From NCBI GenBank assembly GCA_021014945.1, contig MU266360.1, forward strand, positions 62,001 through 126,000: a stretch of DNA of 64,000 nt, read 5' to 3'. Every line of letters begins with the position of its first letter. Within the stretch, counting starts at the first letter, position 1. This document shows positions 1-11,362 of this stretch, one piece after another. The notes below the pieces were generated by a model that saw nothing but the letters and a program-made list of their open reading frames with translations, did not search any database and was not told the DNA's origin. This stretch comes from Leucogyrophana mollusca. Taxonomy: Eukaryota; Basidiomycota; Agaricomycetes; Boletales. Position numbers and translations under genes: made by a program.

Positions 1-601
1 CGAGCGAGGTCGTCGACGAAGTGAGCAGTCATGCAGCGCAGCCGGAGCGAACTCTGATTACCCATTATCAAGCTTTATGGTCCTCGTATGGTCCTTGTCC
101 CTAAAATGCCTGCTCTGGGTCTGTTACTGGAATATCCTATTTTCGACTCTTACAACAGAAAGGTCTCGTCGATAAACGAGAAGCTACAGCCGACACACCC
201 AGAGTATCGACCTGTAATAGACTTCGAGGAACATCGACCTGCCATCGATGCATTCAAGCAAAAACATATCTACGAGAACATGCGGGCCATTGAAGATCGC
301 GATGGGGTGTGAGTACAGTTAGTGGGTGATGCCGGGCGTGCTAACATGGAATAGATTCGACGCATGGGTCCGATCTATAGACATATATGGAGGGGATGAC
401 TTGCTCTATCTGAATCCTAAGGGAATTATTCCGAGCGCGGCCGTCATGAAAAAGGGAGAGAGAAGGCAGAACGCCTTCCGGGAGAAAAGACGGTTCGACC
501 TCACGAGCTTCGCACCAGAGAAGGACACTGCGTCAGCAGTAGACGACGAGGAAGCCGAAGAAGGAAGTTTATACAAAGATTTGGAGGACACAGAGGGATA
601 G
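1..601 (+). CDS. PUS1: tRNA pseudouridine synthase PUS1, C-terminal part
   Basis: This is the 3' end of a gene that starts before the window. Exons are about 1-20, 73-308 and 355-601 (TAG). Reading SEVVDE, then LYGPRMVLVPKMPALGLLLE, then the last exon gives a continuous frame. The block PALGLLLE-P-F-SYN, followed by NPKGIIPSAAVMKKGERR, matches the end of eukaryotic TruA-family Pus1, which converts uridine to pseudouridine in tRNAs and some other RNAs. The catalytic Asp lies upstream and is not visible. The intron at 309-354 has a GTGAGT donor and a CTAAC branch site. The tail is acidic (EEAEEGSLYKDLEDTEG). The gene converges on RPB4, with about 105 bp between the stop codons. Confidence 0.88.
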
Positions 602-707
602 TTGGCCGAGCCAATCTCTCATAACCATTGCCTCACAGCACCGGGAGAGGACGTCATGGCTAGTACATAGGGATATTGTATTGGTATACATGCAAGTTGC
701 ATACCGA

Positions 708-1333
708 TCATGACTGAAACTTCCTCATCGTTTGTATTTCGTCCAGTAAGGCTTGTAAACGGTCGTCGTCAATCTTGACAAGACTGCGAACCGATGTCAG
801 CTCGCTGAGATGTTGACAAACCATCCACTTCACCTTGGAATGACGCTCTTTGCTTCTTCTGCGTCAGCGGGGCAGAGATTAGCGATCTGGGCAGTCTCGA
901 ACTGAGTCAATGCGGGCTCCCGACGCAGAGTCCTAAAAGAGAGATGAGCAAAAACGGACAAGGGGTGACCGAGCGAACGAGTTTACTCTCGCACAGCGCT
1001 GGCTGAATCGGTGGTATTGAACTTCGCGAATGTCTTCACGTACTCAAGGGTTTTGTTGTATACTCTAGTTCATTGTTGGTTCATTGTGAATTAGCGTCGG
1101 TGTATTCAGAGGGATAGACCAACGCAGTATCTGGTGCATCTTTATCTCTGTTTTCAAGTAGGTACTTTACTTCAGAGATAAGTAGACAACCAGCATTATT
1201 GAACTCTGGCGTGGTGATAAAAGATATCGGTCAATTACTCAATAAGCAATAGAGTAGTCCCACCTGCTCCCAGTTTCAATGCCGACGCATCTTCTTCTTC
1301 GAGCTGAGGTCTGTGCCGCAAACGAGTCGTCAT
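708..1333 (-). CDS. RPB4: RNA polymerase II subunit RPB4
   Basis: Five short exons on the minus strand: 1264-1333, 1124-1205, 987-1064, 834-932 and 708-783. They encode 134 residues. The joined protein contains KTLEYVKTFAKF, then IANLCPADAEEAKSVIPSL, then DDDRLQALLDEIQTMRKFQ and a stop. This is the characteristic C-terminal helical domain of Rpb4, which with Rpb7 forms the stalk of RNA polymerase II and links transcription to mRNA export and decay. The length is near the human protein (about 142) and well below budding yeast Rpb4, which has an insertion. No exon exceeds 100 bp, so a search for long open frames misses this gene. The exon 2/3 junction uses a GTTGGT donor and is the least certain, but the phases close exactly. 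Confidence 0.88.
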
Positions 1334-2158
1334 GGTTTAATATGGAAACCGGAATGTGGTTGTAGTAAGCCTGTTTGGCAAAAGCCTCTGAAAATAACAC
1401 GACCAAATATTATCCAGGCAAGCACAGAAGACATCCAATGACATTGCGTTTAAGTTTAACCGCCAAAGCGATCTCTGCCAACTGCTAACTAGTACGTGAT
1501 GAGTCGTGGGGGATGTGAGCACAGATGATGCAGAGGTTAGGGAATGCTTTGAATCACTCTTGATTGTAGGATGCCAGAATAGTTGGCCGAAAATGTTTAC
1601 AGGCCTACTGTATCGATATCGTCCCTTCTTGTCGCTCATTCACGAGCAACGATAGGAAATAGGACAGAGCTTCTCCTGATTTCGTAATAACGAAAACAGT
1701 GGTCACCGTCAAATAGGCACGCCCCCGCCTGGCTTGGACCCACGCCTGATATTACACCATTTCTATAACTGGGGTATGCATGGTGCTGGAGCTCCATCAT
1801 GTTGGCTTGTAACATCTAAAGGGGAGCGAGCCGAATATCGCAGCGAAGTTGTTCATTTTACGGCTGGATTCCGTCCTTGCTTCCGCGCGGGTAAGCGGCA
1901 CAAAGGGAAACGAAAGTAGCTCCGGTAGCAACCTCCTGATGGCACATCTGTGAACAGACCTCGGGTAGACCCACTCGCTTTAGTGGTCATATAGCAAGAA
2001 GGGATGTATCCTCCAGATAAAAGGTTATGAAAAGGAGCCATGGGTCTGTCTCCACGGTTGTGGCATATGAGAACGATCGCTATTTTGACCCTCAGCACAT
2101 ATATGCACATGAAGAACTAGAGCCCACCTCCGGAAACAGGATGTGTAGATGGATGCCG
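1334..2158. other. Gene-free stretch between RPB4 and HSK3
   Basis: About 825 bp between the RPB4 start and the HSK3 stop. Only short unrecognised open frames occur, and none gives a familiar protein when spliced. It should hold the RPB4 promoter at its left end and the HSK3 3' UTR at its right end. I saw no tRNA, no repeat and no transposon signature. Confidence 0.5.
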
Positions 2159-2458
2159 TTAACCCGAGTGATTATCCTGGGCGACGGCTGCGTCGTCTGA
2201 GTCTGACTCTGGGTTCAGCTCGGCCGCAACGGTCATAAACCTTGCGTGCTTTAATCAGATTGCACAGTCGCATTCTCCGCTGTGCCAGACTTACTGAGCG
2301 GCATGTGTGCCAGCCAGCACCCTCATTGCGTCAAGATCCACCTGGAGTTGTTCGAATAGATCGGCTGTCTGACCAACGGCGCGTGACATATTCTTCAAAG
2401 TCGACGCAAGCTGAGCGTATAGCCTATCTTTTGCCTGTGTAGCATTCAGTGTGCTCAT
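2159..2458 (-). CDS. HSK3: DASH complex subunit HSK3
   Basis: Two exons, 2295-2458 and 2159-2240, joined across a GTAAGT...AAG intron, encode 81 residues. The protein begins MSTLNATQAKDRLYAQLAST and has a helical middle. It then reads LAGTHAAQFM, with the last two residues supplied by exon 2, and ends in an acidic tail. Size, helical character and the (H)-x-x-QFM motif after an arginine-leucine segment fit the DASH_Hsk3 family. Hsk3 is one of ten subunits of the fungal DASH/Dam1 ring that couples kinetochores to microtubules. The splice is supported because the exon 1 frame stops one codon after the donor, while the spliced frame completes the conserved motif. The identification rests on family pattern alone. 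The gene is divergent from the sorting nexin, with a 282-bp gap. Confidence 0.72.
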
Positions 2459-2740
2459 GGTTGCTGTGGAAGAGACAAAGAGTGTGTACGACTGTGTACA
2501 GAATGCCCCAAATGCGGACACGGCTACGGGTGACGTTCTCAGTCGTCCAGAACCAAGTCGCAGCCAAGGTCGCAGCAAGTCCATTTGTACCAGCGCTCTG
2601 CAGCCTCACCCTAGGATCAGCCTTGCCAGTGCTATATCGCATCTGGGTAACAAACGTATTTGGCCGCAGCCTGTGCGAGTCCAAGAAGCTGTAACTGGGG
2701 TAAGAATTGGCCCCAGGAATAGCCCACGAGACGATCAGCA
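2459..2740. promoter_or_regulatory. Divergent promoter region HSK3 / SNX41
   Basis: A 282-bp gap separates the start codons of HSK3 (minus) and the sorting nexin (plus), so it must carry both 5' leaders and both core promoters. No TATA box or known operator is evident. Confidence 0.5.
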
Positions 2741-4931
2741 ATGGACAACTTGACTTTTGAGGACGACAATCCGTTTGAGACTGATGCAGACCGCTTGTCC
2801 TCCGAGACATCTTCGACCTCCAAAGTAAACATATCGGCCCCATCCTCTCCTCCCCCGCACCCCTCTCGTCTTCTCTCACCCACAAGCCCAAGCCGCCCAT
2901 TTCCATCACCGGGCTCTAATAGACAGCCACAGACAACATTCAAGAGCGACTTTTGCTGTGGGAGAGACCGGTGGCTACATTCCGGTGAAGACGTCGAGAT
3001 CCTGGTGGGTAGTGGCACGCTTACAGCTCAAGCCAGACTAACACACCGCCCCAAGATAACTGACGCACAGAAGACTTCTGTCAACTCTAATACTCCATAT
3101 ATAACTTATGTCATCCACGCAGGGGTAGGACGGGACTCTTGCGCTGTCTTTTGCATACAACTGATCGACACTTCTTAGAACGCCGAAGGCAGGCACCGTT
3201 ATTCCGAGTTCGAGTCTCTCCGTTCAAGCCTCGTTAAGTTATACCCCACTATTATCATACCGCCCATACCGTCAAAGCAGACAATCGGGGACTATGCTAC
3301 AAAACAGGCAAAGGCAAAGGAGGATGCTGCGATGATCGCGCGGCGAAAACGGATGCTCCAGACATTCCTCAACCGCATCGCACGGCACCCTATTTTGTCG
3401 AATGAACATGTCTTCCACCGTTTTCTCGATGGAGAAGTTTCATGGGTATGCACTACGTTGCGCGAGTTACTGCATCTCATTGACAACCTATCCTCTCTGG
3501 TGCTTTCCCCATAGGCGGAGGTCTTACACTCACCACCTTTGTCTCTTCTTCCGAAGAATATGTTGAAGGCACCGTCGCACAATCCAACAGATCAGAACGC
3601 ATCTATAGCGTACGCCGTTCTCCCGAACCCATCTGTTGCCCACCCCCTCCGGAACCCGGACCAACGGTTTATCGATTCAGAGGTGTTCACCAACAAGTTC
3701 TCGAATCATCTAAGCGGACCCATGGAGAAAGTCACCCGTCGGACGCTTAAGCGGTGGTCCGGTGAGATCCAGATGCCTTTTGATGCCGGACCAAACTGAC
3801 TTGGCTCGCTATCTTCCCAGAAAATGCGCAAGATTATTCTGAACTTGGAGCTGCATTGAACGGGTTTAGTTTGAACGAGAATGGTGCCCTTGCTTCCGCA
3901 ATGGAGAAAACAGGGCAAGCCGTCGACGCAACCTACATGTCCACCACTCGACTTGTACGTCCATTTCTCTCATCCTACACTTTGTGGTAACCATTGACTC
4001 CTCGTCATAGCTCCAAGAGCTCGAACAAAACTGGTCTGAGCCCCTTCACGAATACGCCCAGTTCGCATCTATAATAAAGAAACTCCTTGCTTACCGCCAT
4101 CAGAAGCATGTGCAGTACGAGATGACCCAGGACACACTTGAGAACAAGCGCGAGATGCTCGAGGAATACGAGAAGAGCGAGCGGGAAGCGAAAAGGCTGG
4201 AGGAGGCGCTTAGCCGCGGGCGCGTCCGCAGCCCTTCAAGCGCGGGTGAAGGGGGCAGTAATGGTCATGGACCGAGCCAGGAAGGATCTGCGGACGTAGA
4301 GGGTCCTGAGGAGCCATCGTCGGCATATTTGCCCCCTCACCCAGGGCCAAACCCTTATAAGAGGCGTGCACCTGGTATGGGCTTCCTTAATGCGTTAAGT
4401 TACACGCTACACGGGATGATGGATGTGGACCCGGAGACCGCACGGCGAAGCGGTATCAGCAAGACGCGAGAGAATATCTCTCAGGTGTGTGGTTTCACCG
4501 CTGACGTGCGGTATCTGCTCTCATCTACTAATTGGTCGGTGTTGAAACGCTGTAGCTGGAAGATGCGCTTCACCTGTCCGCACAGGATCTGAAATATTCT
4601 AGCTCGACTATCCAAGCCGACTTGGACCGCTTCCAGCGACAGAAGGTCGCAGATCTGCGGGAGATGTCGATTAGCATGGCTCGAAGTCACAGGGACTGGT
4701 GCAAAAAGGTGTGCTGATACGTCATGACTACTCGGCCTGTGTGGGGCTTAATGACATGTGTGCGCCCTTGTTTAGAATCTCGAGGCTTGGCAGGCTGCAA
4801 AGAAAGAAATCGAGAAGATACCGGACCATCCGAACACAATTCCCTCTCCTCAAAACGGGGCAGCGACCACGCAAACCGCCGGTCCTTCGAATTTGAGAAG
4901 GGACTCGACGGCTACTGTCAATGGTCGCTGA
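2741..4931 (+). CDS. SNX41: PX-BAR sorting nexin, SNX41/ATG20 family
   Basis: Eight exons: 2741-3004, 3056-3124, 3179-3445, 3515-3761, 3821-3954, 4011-4484, 4556-4708 and 4776-4931, giving 587 residues. After a Ser/Pro-rich N-terminus (FEDDNPFE, about residues 5-12), a PX domain covers roughly residues 85-205. Its phosphoinositide-binding element is RYSEFESLR, followed by PPIPSKQTIGDYA and RRKRMLQTFLNRI. A BAR-type coiled-coil region follows and is interrupted by a low-complexity loop around residues 395-440, as in Snx41/Atg20. These proteins bind PI3P on endosomes, recycle cargo to the Golgi and support selective autophagy with Snx4. Snx41 and Atg20 are close paralogues, so the exact name is uncertain. 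Intron 1 (3005-3055) is 51 bp and stop-free in frame, so its retention would add 17 residues just before the PX core. Confidence 0.88.
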
Positions 4932-5182
4932 TTGGTGCCCCAGACGGTGGATCTTGACCTGGGTGCGGATGATAGGGTGTTGGGCACTCGTCACATTACC
5001 ATTCAATCCTTACAGAGGACGTTCCTGCTTAATCTTGCGTTTCAAGTTTTCAATTGTGTATCCTCATTCTCCTTTGCACTTCGGCCCCTCTGTAAACTCT
5101 TTCATGCGTGTTCGAAAATCTATGCAAAGATCTACTAGTTGCGCCCATAGGTTCCAAGTGAACCTTTGCAATGACGAGGGCG

Positions 5183-7010
5183 TCACCCAAAAACCCTGAA
5201 CCCGCCACGCAATGCGGCGTCTATGTCTATATCTAGTCCTCCACCCCCGCCGTCCATATCATCCACTTCGAGGTCCCGAGCGCCCTCAAATCCACGGCCG
5301 AGCAGCGACGCGAACAATTCGTCAACCTGTTCTTCATGCCAGCCACGTATGGGTACCGGGACCATGAAATTCTGAATCTTTTCGTGCACTTGGTATCTGT
5401 ATTGAAAGGAGTGAAGATATGGAATCGAATATTACAGGTAAGCAGTGAAGGTACCACCCACCTTAGCTTCCTCCCTTTGCTTGCTTTGGTGTCCACGCCC
5501 TTTTTCTTCCGTGCCTTTTGCTGTTTTTGCATCGCTATCCAGTCGTCGCCGCCAGCATTTCCCCGCGCGTCAATGACATCCCGAAGAAGCTGATGATAAA
5601 AGTCGGTGTCATCAAAGATCTCCGGGTCTTCGTCATTATTATTCCCGTCCCCGTCTCCCTCATCCAACCCCAATCTCGCCCCCTTCCCACGCCAGACTCG
5701 TGTCCGCGCAAGGACCTTTCCATGCTCTGCAAGCGTCTCGTCTACAAGCTGCGCCGCCGATTTCGTCATTGCCGAAGATTTCGAAGAGAATGTGACTTTG
5801 GTGGGGGGTGCGGCGGCGTGGATTTTGGAGGACCACTTTGTTAGGGTATGAATGAGGTAGGGGTGGAAGGTGTGTTCGAGTGCGGAGGCTTCGTGCGTGG
5901 CTTCGCGGAGATGAGATTTGAGGAGCTGGGTATCGGGGGATTTATTTTGCGACGTGCGACGTTTTTTGCGGGGTGGAGGCTGGATGGATTCGTTGGTGGA
6001 CAATAAATCCTGCAACAATAAAAATGAAAGGCACTGGCTGAGTGGGATTGCCACTGGCGCAATGATTAGAGGGAGCTAGGCACACCTCTTGTAGCTCGAA
6101 GAGGTCGTCGGATAGCAGTTGTGCTTCTTCGAGCATTTTTGCCAGTGAGGCCTGAACATCATCAAAGTCCTTGTATCGCTCAAGCTGATCACGGAGGTCA
6201 TGCGCGGTCAGCGGGTTGAGGAGAACAAGGATGCATAGGTGCTTACGGGTGGGAGACGATTTCCTGCCGTAACCGCTTTTTGAAGACGGATACGTGCGTC
6301 CAGTAGAGAGTCCCACAAAGCCTGTAAAGCGTTGGGATGGAATTACACAGAGGGGGGACTAAGAAACATACAATCTGGCGGGAAACCGCCTTGCCTTTTT
6401 TGCGGTCCTCGTCTCGGGTTTTGCGGAGGGAGGAGGCCAGGTCATCCGCGGGTACCAGGGGGTCTGGTACGTGTGCAGACACTTTCGGGGTTGTGGTGCG
6501 TGGTGGAGGCATTTTTGGCTGTGCATGGTCGGCCTCGCTATCCGAAGAGGGAAGCTCGTCATCGTCCTGGCCCTCGTCAGAATGCTCTTCGCTGCCACCC
6601 TGATCCCCTTCTTGGTCGAGCTCGCTGTCAAGTTCGTCATCGTCATCGTCGTCCATGATTTGGCTTCTGGAGGTCTTCACCCCCTCATATTTTGGATCGG
6701 CTATGCTGTCATGCAGTTTACGCAGTGCAGAGGGTCCGACGTCTACATAGTGCTCCCTGGCTATAGACGCATCTGGCAAGTGATCCTGAGTGTCTTCCGG
6801 ATGTTCATTTGAGATCTGGATATCCTCCGGGTCGAAATCTGCAAGGAGAAAGATGAGAGGTAGATCGCGGAGTGCATGCAGCAAAGGTATGCACCGATCG
6901 GAGCCGTTTCTTCGAGCTGTGCGATCTGCTGTGCCAAAGATAACCCTGCAAAGACTGTCAGAATTTTTTTGAGCACAGCCAAAGGAGATGGACGTACGCT
7001 GCATACTCAT
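5183..7010 (-). CDS. BFR2: BFR2/AATF ribosome biogenesis factor
   Basis: Seven exons on the minus strand: 6998-7010, 6895-6945, 6372-6838, 6247-6321, 6086-6184, 5462-6009 and 5183-5396, giving 488 residues. It starts [20 protein letters not shown]. An acidic segment follows ([13 protein letters not shown]), then [17 protein letters not shown] (about residues 178-194), the AATF/Che-1 core. Next come [18 protein letters not shown] and [20 protein letters not shown], the conserved C-terminal block of TRAUB/Bfr2 proteins. Bfr2 is a nucleolar component of the small-subunit processome needed for early 18S rRNA processing. Exon 1 is only 13 bp. Its Met was chosen because it leads into the conserved start; an upstream in-frame extension exists but has no ATG. 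The gene converges with SNX41 (251 bp between stops). Confidence 0.92.
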
Positions 7011-7660
7011 GTCGAGTCGACGTCTGCCGCTGTGCACATCGGGAACCGCGGTCAATAAATTTAACAAAATAGCTGAAAATAGTCAGGATATATCTATATA
7101 CGGGATATTTTGAGGTAAAACTGCCAAAGTGGGTGTGTACGGGAAATTATACATAAAAGTCCCGGAACCGGAAAAAGTGATGGACAAAATTATTTGGAGG
7201 ACTGCAGATGCGAAGTTGTTCTTGACCACCACCGCCCCCAGCGACACACACCAAGTGGCCCATCGCCACGAAAGCGTTGTATATTAACAACCCAGATAGC
7301 CAACCTGGATTCTATAACTTATCCATGTCATTCAGGTTCACATGGCAAAAAATCATCGCACTTCCAGTGAGTTATCCCTGATCTTTTTCTCGGCAGTCTT
7401 GTCCGATTTTCTGTGGTTCTGTCACGCGACAACCGTAGTCCTTGTTCCACATAAATTTGATCTACAAGTACATGTAATATCATGGCCACCGTTTCTCCCT
7501 TCACTAGCTCACGTTGATTATCTTCCCATCTTGTAAGGAATATCCCGTGCTTGCTTTATTCTGTCTGCTTCGACTGCTTGCCTCGAGGTCATATCCCATA
7601 TGCCATGATATATATCTGACGCATCCACCACCAGATCATCAAAAACAATCTCCACAGACG
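7011..7660. promoter_or_regulatory. Divergent intergenic region BFR2 / AT-hook protein gene
   Basis: 650 bp separate two divergent start codons. The left part (7070-7190) is A/T-rich on the plus strand, with runs such as TATATCTATATACGGGATAT. The frame of the right-hand gene stays open leftwards to about 7514 but contains no ATG before 7661, so the stretch is best read as 5' leader plus promoter. No defined operator is recognised. Confidence 0.4.
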
Positions 7661-10461
7661 ATGTTGCATTCCCCCATCTATACCGCAGGCGTCGCCGCCG
7701 TAAACCATCTCTCACAAGACGACGACGAGGACAACGACATATGTCCTGTCTGCGATGGGGATTGCACGTGCAGTCACAACGCACCGAAGCCTCCTCCTGT
7801 TGCTGCGAGGCCTCCCCCTTCTGCAAGCTCATCCCTCGTACCTGGCATAAAATCACTCAAAATAAAACTCACAGTCCCGCCAAGCATGCAGCGAGCCCTC
7901 GCTTCGACATCCAAACATGCACGAGACCCATCTGCATCGACCAACGGTGCAGTAAACACCTCCGCGTCTCCCTTCTCACCTCTTGGACATACGCTTCACT
8001 CCGCGCCTGCCGTAGCCAGCACCAGTGGCCATGGTTACTCCAGCGCCCACGGTCACGATTCCTCTTCAGCACCCAAGCGCAGAGGTCGTCCACCCAAGCA
8101 CACCATTCCCAAGATTGCGGCTGCAGATCGGCAAATACGCGGCAACGAGGTAACCACATTGCCTCCATCACAATCGCAATCGCGATTAAATGGATCTGGG
8201 TCACGCTCCAATGCCTCTGCGAAACCAAAACCAAATCAAAAGTCCTCGAGGCAGGCCCCAAAGCTCACGGGCAAAGGCACGATCGTAAAGAAGCCTTCCA
8301 AGGCTGCTTCCAAGAAGAAAGCCATTCTCAGCGAAGACGAGCTTTCTGCTTCTGATCTTGATCTTAATCTCGATCTTGATGATGAGGACGAGGACGATGC
8401 TGCATCGGGGCGCTTCCCTACATTTGTCTCCGCGTCAGCATTGACGTCGTCTGAGTCGTCCTCGTCGGACTCAGAGTCTTCTTCATCTTCTTCGTCGGGA
8501 TTCGACTCAGACTCCTCTCTAGAAGCGGAGGAGGAAAACTACATTCTCACCGAGCAAAGACGACAAGAAAAGGCGCGTGTCAAGCGCGAACTACTCGGCG
8601 AGGACTCGCACAAGCGCAAAGACGCCCACCACAATAATTGGGTCATCCGCCCACGGAAGAAGAGTGTTGGGCTGAGCGACGTCGATATGGACGGCGACAG
8701 CACCGACCAGGACGAGTCGTCCGAAGTGGAGGACGAAGAAGATGACGAGATGGCCGAAGATGAAGAGGATGAAGAGACGGATGGGCAAAGGGGGCGCGTG
8801 TATACCGGAGTCGCCACCGGCTATTCGGAGGACGAAGAGTCAAGCTTTGACGCAGACATCTTCTTCGCAAACCTCTCCGACACGGACACTACCTCCGATG
8901 CTGAGGAGGGCCCCCTGGACACGATTCAGCCTGATGTGGATACTGCGGCTGATGATCCGCTGGCGCGGAGTATGGATTTCGAGGTAACAGAAGGTTGGGA
9001 TGGGCAGATTGTGTTTACAAACGGATTTGGGGAAGGCCAGGGCACGTCGGCGCTTGACCTTGAGTTTGAAGCTACCGCTGCCCAGTTAGTTTCCACGTCT
9101 GATACCCAGGACAGCGATGTAGAGATGAATACGGGAGAAGAAGGCGCCGATGGAGATGACGACGACGACGGGGCTGAGGATGAGCTCAACGAAAGCGACG
9201 GCGAGACAACTGAGGAGGAGTTGGTCGACTCCAAGGGCCTGCCTACCTCCCGTGCCATGCGCCTCTTCCGCTGGCCTTCCTCCGTCTCTGCGATCAACCC
9301 CCTCTCCACCGTTAGCCCGACTGTCAGCCCTGGGCCACATAATCGGCGCTCGTCCAACGCGCAGTCCCCCCGACCTGCCGATATTTTAGCCGGGAGGGTG
9401 TATTGGGAAGACGAATCGGATGAGCGAGACAGTGCGGAGGGTAGCGCCCGTGCTACTAGTGCAAGGGCACTGTCTCGGGGTGGCCCACCAATCATGGGGC
9501 AATTCAACGTCGGGCAGGAGGTTACCCCACAAAAGACGGCGATCTTGACGGGGTCGAACAAAGACGTGCCGTCGCCCTTCCCGCGGAGTCGCAGGAGGCA
9601 CCGCTTTGGGTCAAGCAGTGGTGGAAGTTTCAGCAGCGTAAGTTTCTTGTTAAGAGCTTGCTATACCGTCTCGCTCATCTTTTCTTCGTGCCACAGATGG
9701 ACCTTCGTGGGCGCACGTCTCGCCTATCGATCTTCACCCCAACCGCAATGCCGTTACCGCCTTCCTCCGTCTCTGAAGAGCTTTCCTCACAAACATCGCC
9801 TGAACCCGTGCACATCGAATTGGACGACGTCCTCGACGCTTCTTACCTCGCTGCCGAGCCGGCTGAGCAAACGCTCTCGGGCGATGGCGACCTTCATCGG
9901 CACCTCCAGCGTTGGGATCGAGTTCCTGTCGGTGCTTTCCGTCTTACTCGTGAGTCAACGGATGACACGCTGTCGCATACCTGGTCCGCCGAACCTCCGA
10001 AGACCCCTGACTACGCGACCATGGGCGTCATGAAGAACAGCCCACTCAGCACGATGCTTTGGCACGACAAGGCAAAGGAGACGCTCACTCATGGACAGTC
10101 CTCGTCACCTCGAAAACCCAGCTCCAGCGCAAAATCCAAAAGCGCTATGACCATCGTCGAGTCTCCTGTACTACTCGCAGTTCGCGATGGTGATCGCACT
10201 CCTACTTCCGTCCCCATCTCCGACCCATTCCCCGCGAAACAGCACCCCCAAAAAACGCGGAAGGAGCAGCGCCGCGAGATGAAGATGATGAAGCGGAAAA
10301 ATCATGGGCCCGTCCATCACCAGTATCCTCACCACCACCATCACCAACAACATCACCACCACCATCAACACCATGCAAACATGAAGTCACGGAGCACAGC
10401 AAGCGTGCAGCGCACGAATTTTTTCAGCTCGCCTACGTCCATTCCCCCGTTAAATATATAA
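7661..10461 (+). CDS. Acidic AT-hook protein of unknown function
   Basis: Two exons, 7661-9637 and 9697-10461, with a GTAAGT...CACAG intron, encode 913 residues. I do not recognise a family. Visible parts: a small cysteine cluster CPVCDGDCTC (residues 28-37), an AT-hook-like KRRGRPPK (139-146), and long Ser, Glu and Asp tracts through the middle. In that middle lie FDADIFFANLSDTD and FEVTEGWDGQIVF, which look like short conserved motifs. A basic segment (RKEQRREMKMMKRK) and a histidine run precede the end. The AT-hook and the acidic and basic low-complexity tracts suggest a nuclear, chromatin-associated or transcription-coupled protein; that is inference. Similarity to a yeast Ifh1/Crf1-type coactivator is conceivable but cannot be shown here. 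The start is the first in-frame ATG. Confidence 0.7.
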
Positions 10462-11362
10462 ATAATTCGCTCTCGAGAGCAAGAGGCATGATATAGGACA
10501 TATCATCCACGTTCTTTTCGTTTTTTTCTAGCCGGGCAATTTTCTCTCTCCTTCGGTCAAATCCCTTGTTTGTATCATCATCATTATGTTTCGTGCTTCC
10601 CCCCTCCCCAATCCACATCCCTGCATCCAGAACACAGAACCCAGAACGAGTGCATCATCTACAAAGTTCCCTGAATGTTGTTTTTCCTCCCGCTCCCAAT
10701 TGTATCTTTTCCACGTCGTGTATCTGTGCACGCATGGCGCCAGGATGTTCCTGGTAACAACCCAATCGCAAAGTTATCTATAGCTACAAACGTGGTGCTT
10801 CATCTTTAAAATCGGGCGTTCGTTACCACCTTTCCTTCTTGGCCGGATTTCTTCCTATATAGTATGCGAGTCAAACTGGCTCCAATGAAAATGCAATGTA
10901 CTTCTACTTCGCCGCGTTCTCCGAGCTTTTGGTGCATGCAAAAATAATGCTGTACGTCCCGGAGGATAGATATAGTTATCGTTCGTCTTGGATGGGGATG
11001 CTGAATATTGAGTATTGAGTATTGAGTTAGAGATCAAAAGGCTCTGAAAGCCTGAACCTTCAGCCGGTTATCAATGACTGAGACAACCAAGGGTTCCATA
11101 TTATATAGCAAGTTATACATATCGACAAAACCACGGGCGTGGGTCGAGTACAATTGACTCGCCATCAAATTGCAGGTGGTATAGGTGATTAGAGGGGGAA
11201 TATGCGATAAGGTAAGTATAAACTGGCGAGCAGTGACGATTGCGAGAATTGAAATGAAAGTATGAAATGAAAGTGGTCATGGTCATCAATGTTTAAGGTG
11301 TCATACCATAATACACATATTTACGAAGTCGTAAGTCGTGAAAGTAAATGCGGCTTGGTAAA
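10462..11362. other. Convergent 3' region between the AT-hook gene and the zinc-cluster gene
   Basis: About 900 bp between two stop codons, with T-rich and A-rich runs as expected of two 3' UTRs. It holds a short tandem repeat at 11006-11027. No gene is recognised. Confidence 0.45.
11006..11027. repeat. Short tandem repeat, 3 x 7 bp
   Basis: TATTGAG occurs three times in direct succession, followed by T. It lies in the convergent non-coding stretch. A simple microsatellite is the likely explanation. Confidence 0.8.

Noticed and set aside
8926..9561. Open frame of 211 codons on the minus strand, Ser-rich
   Set aside because: It is the antisense of acidic and serine tracts of the 913-residue protein. 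Repetitive codons give open frames on both strands.
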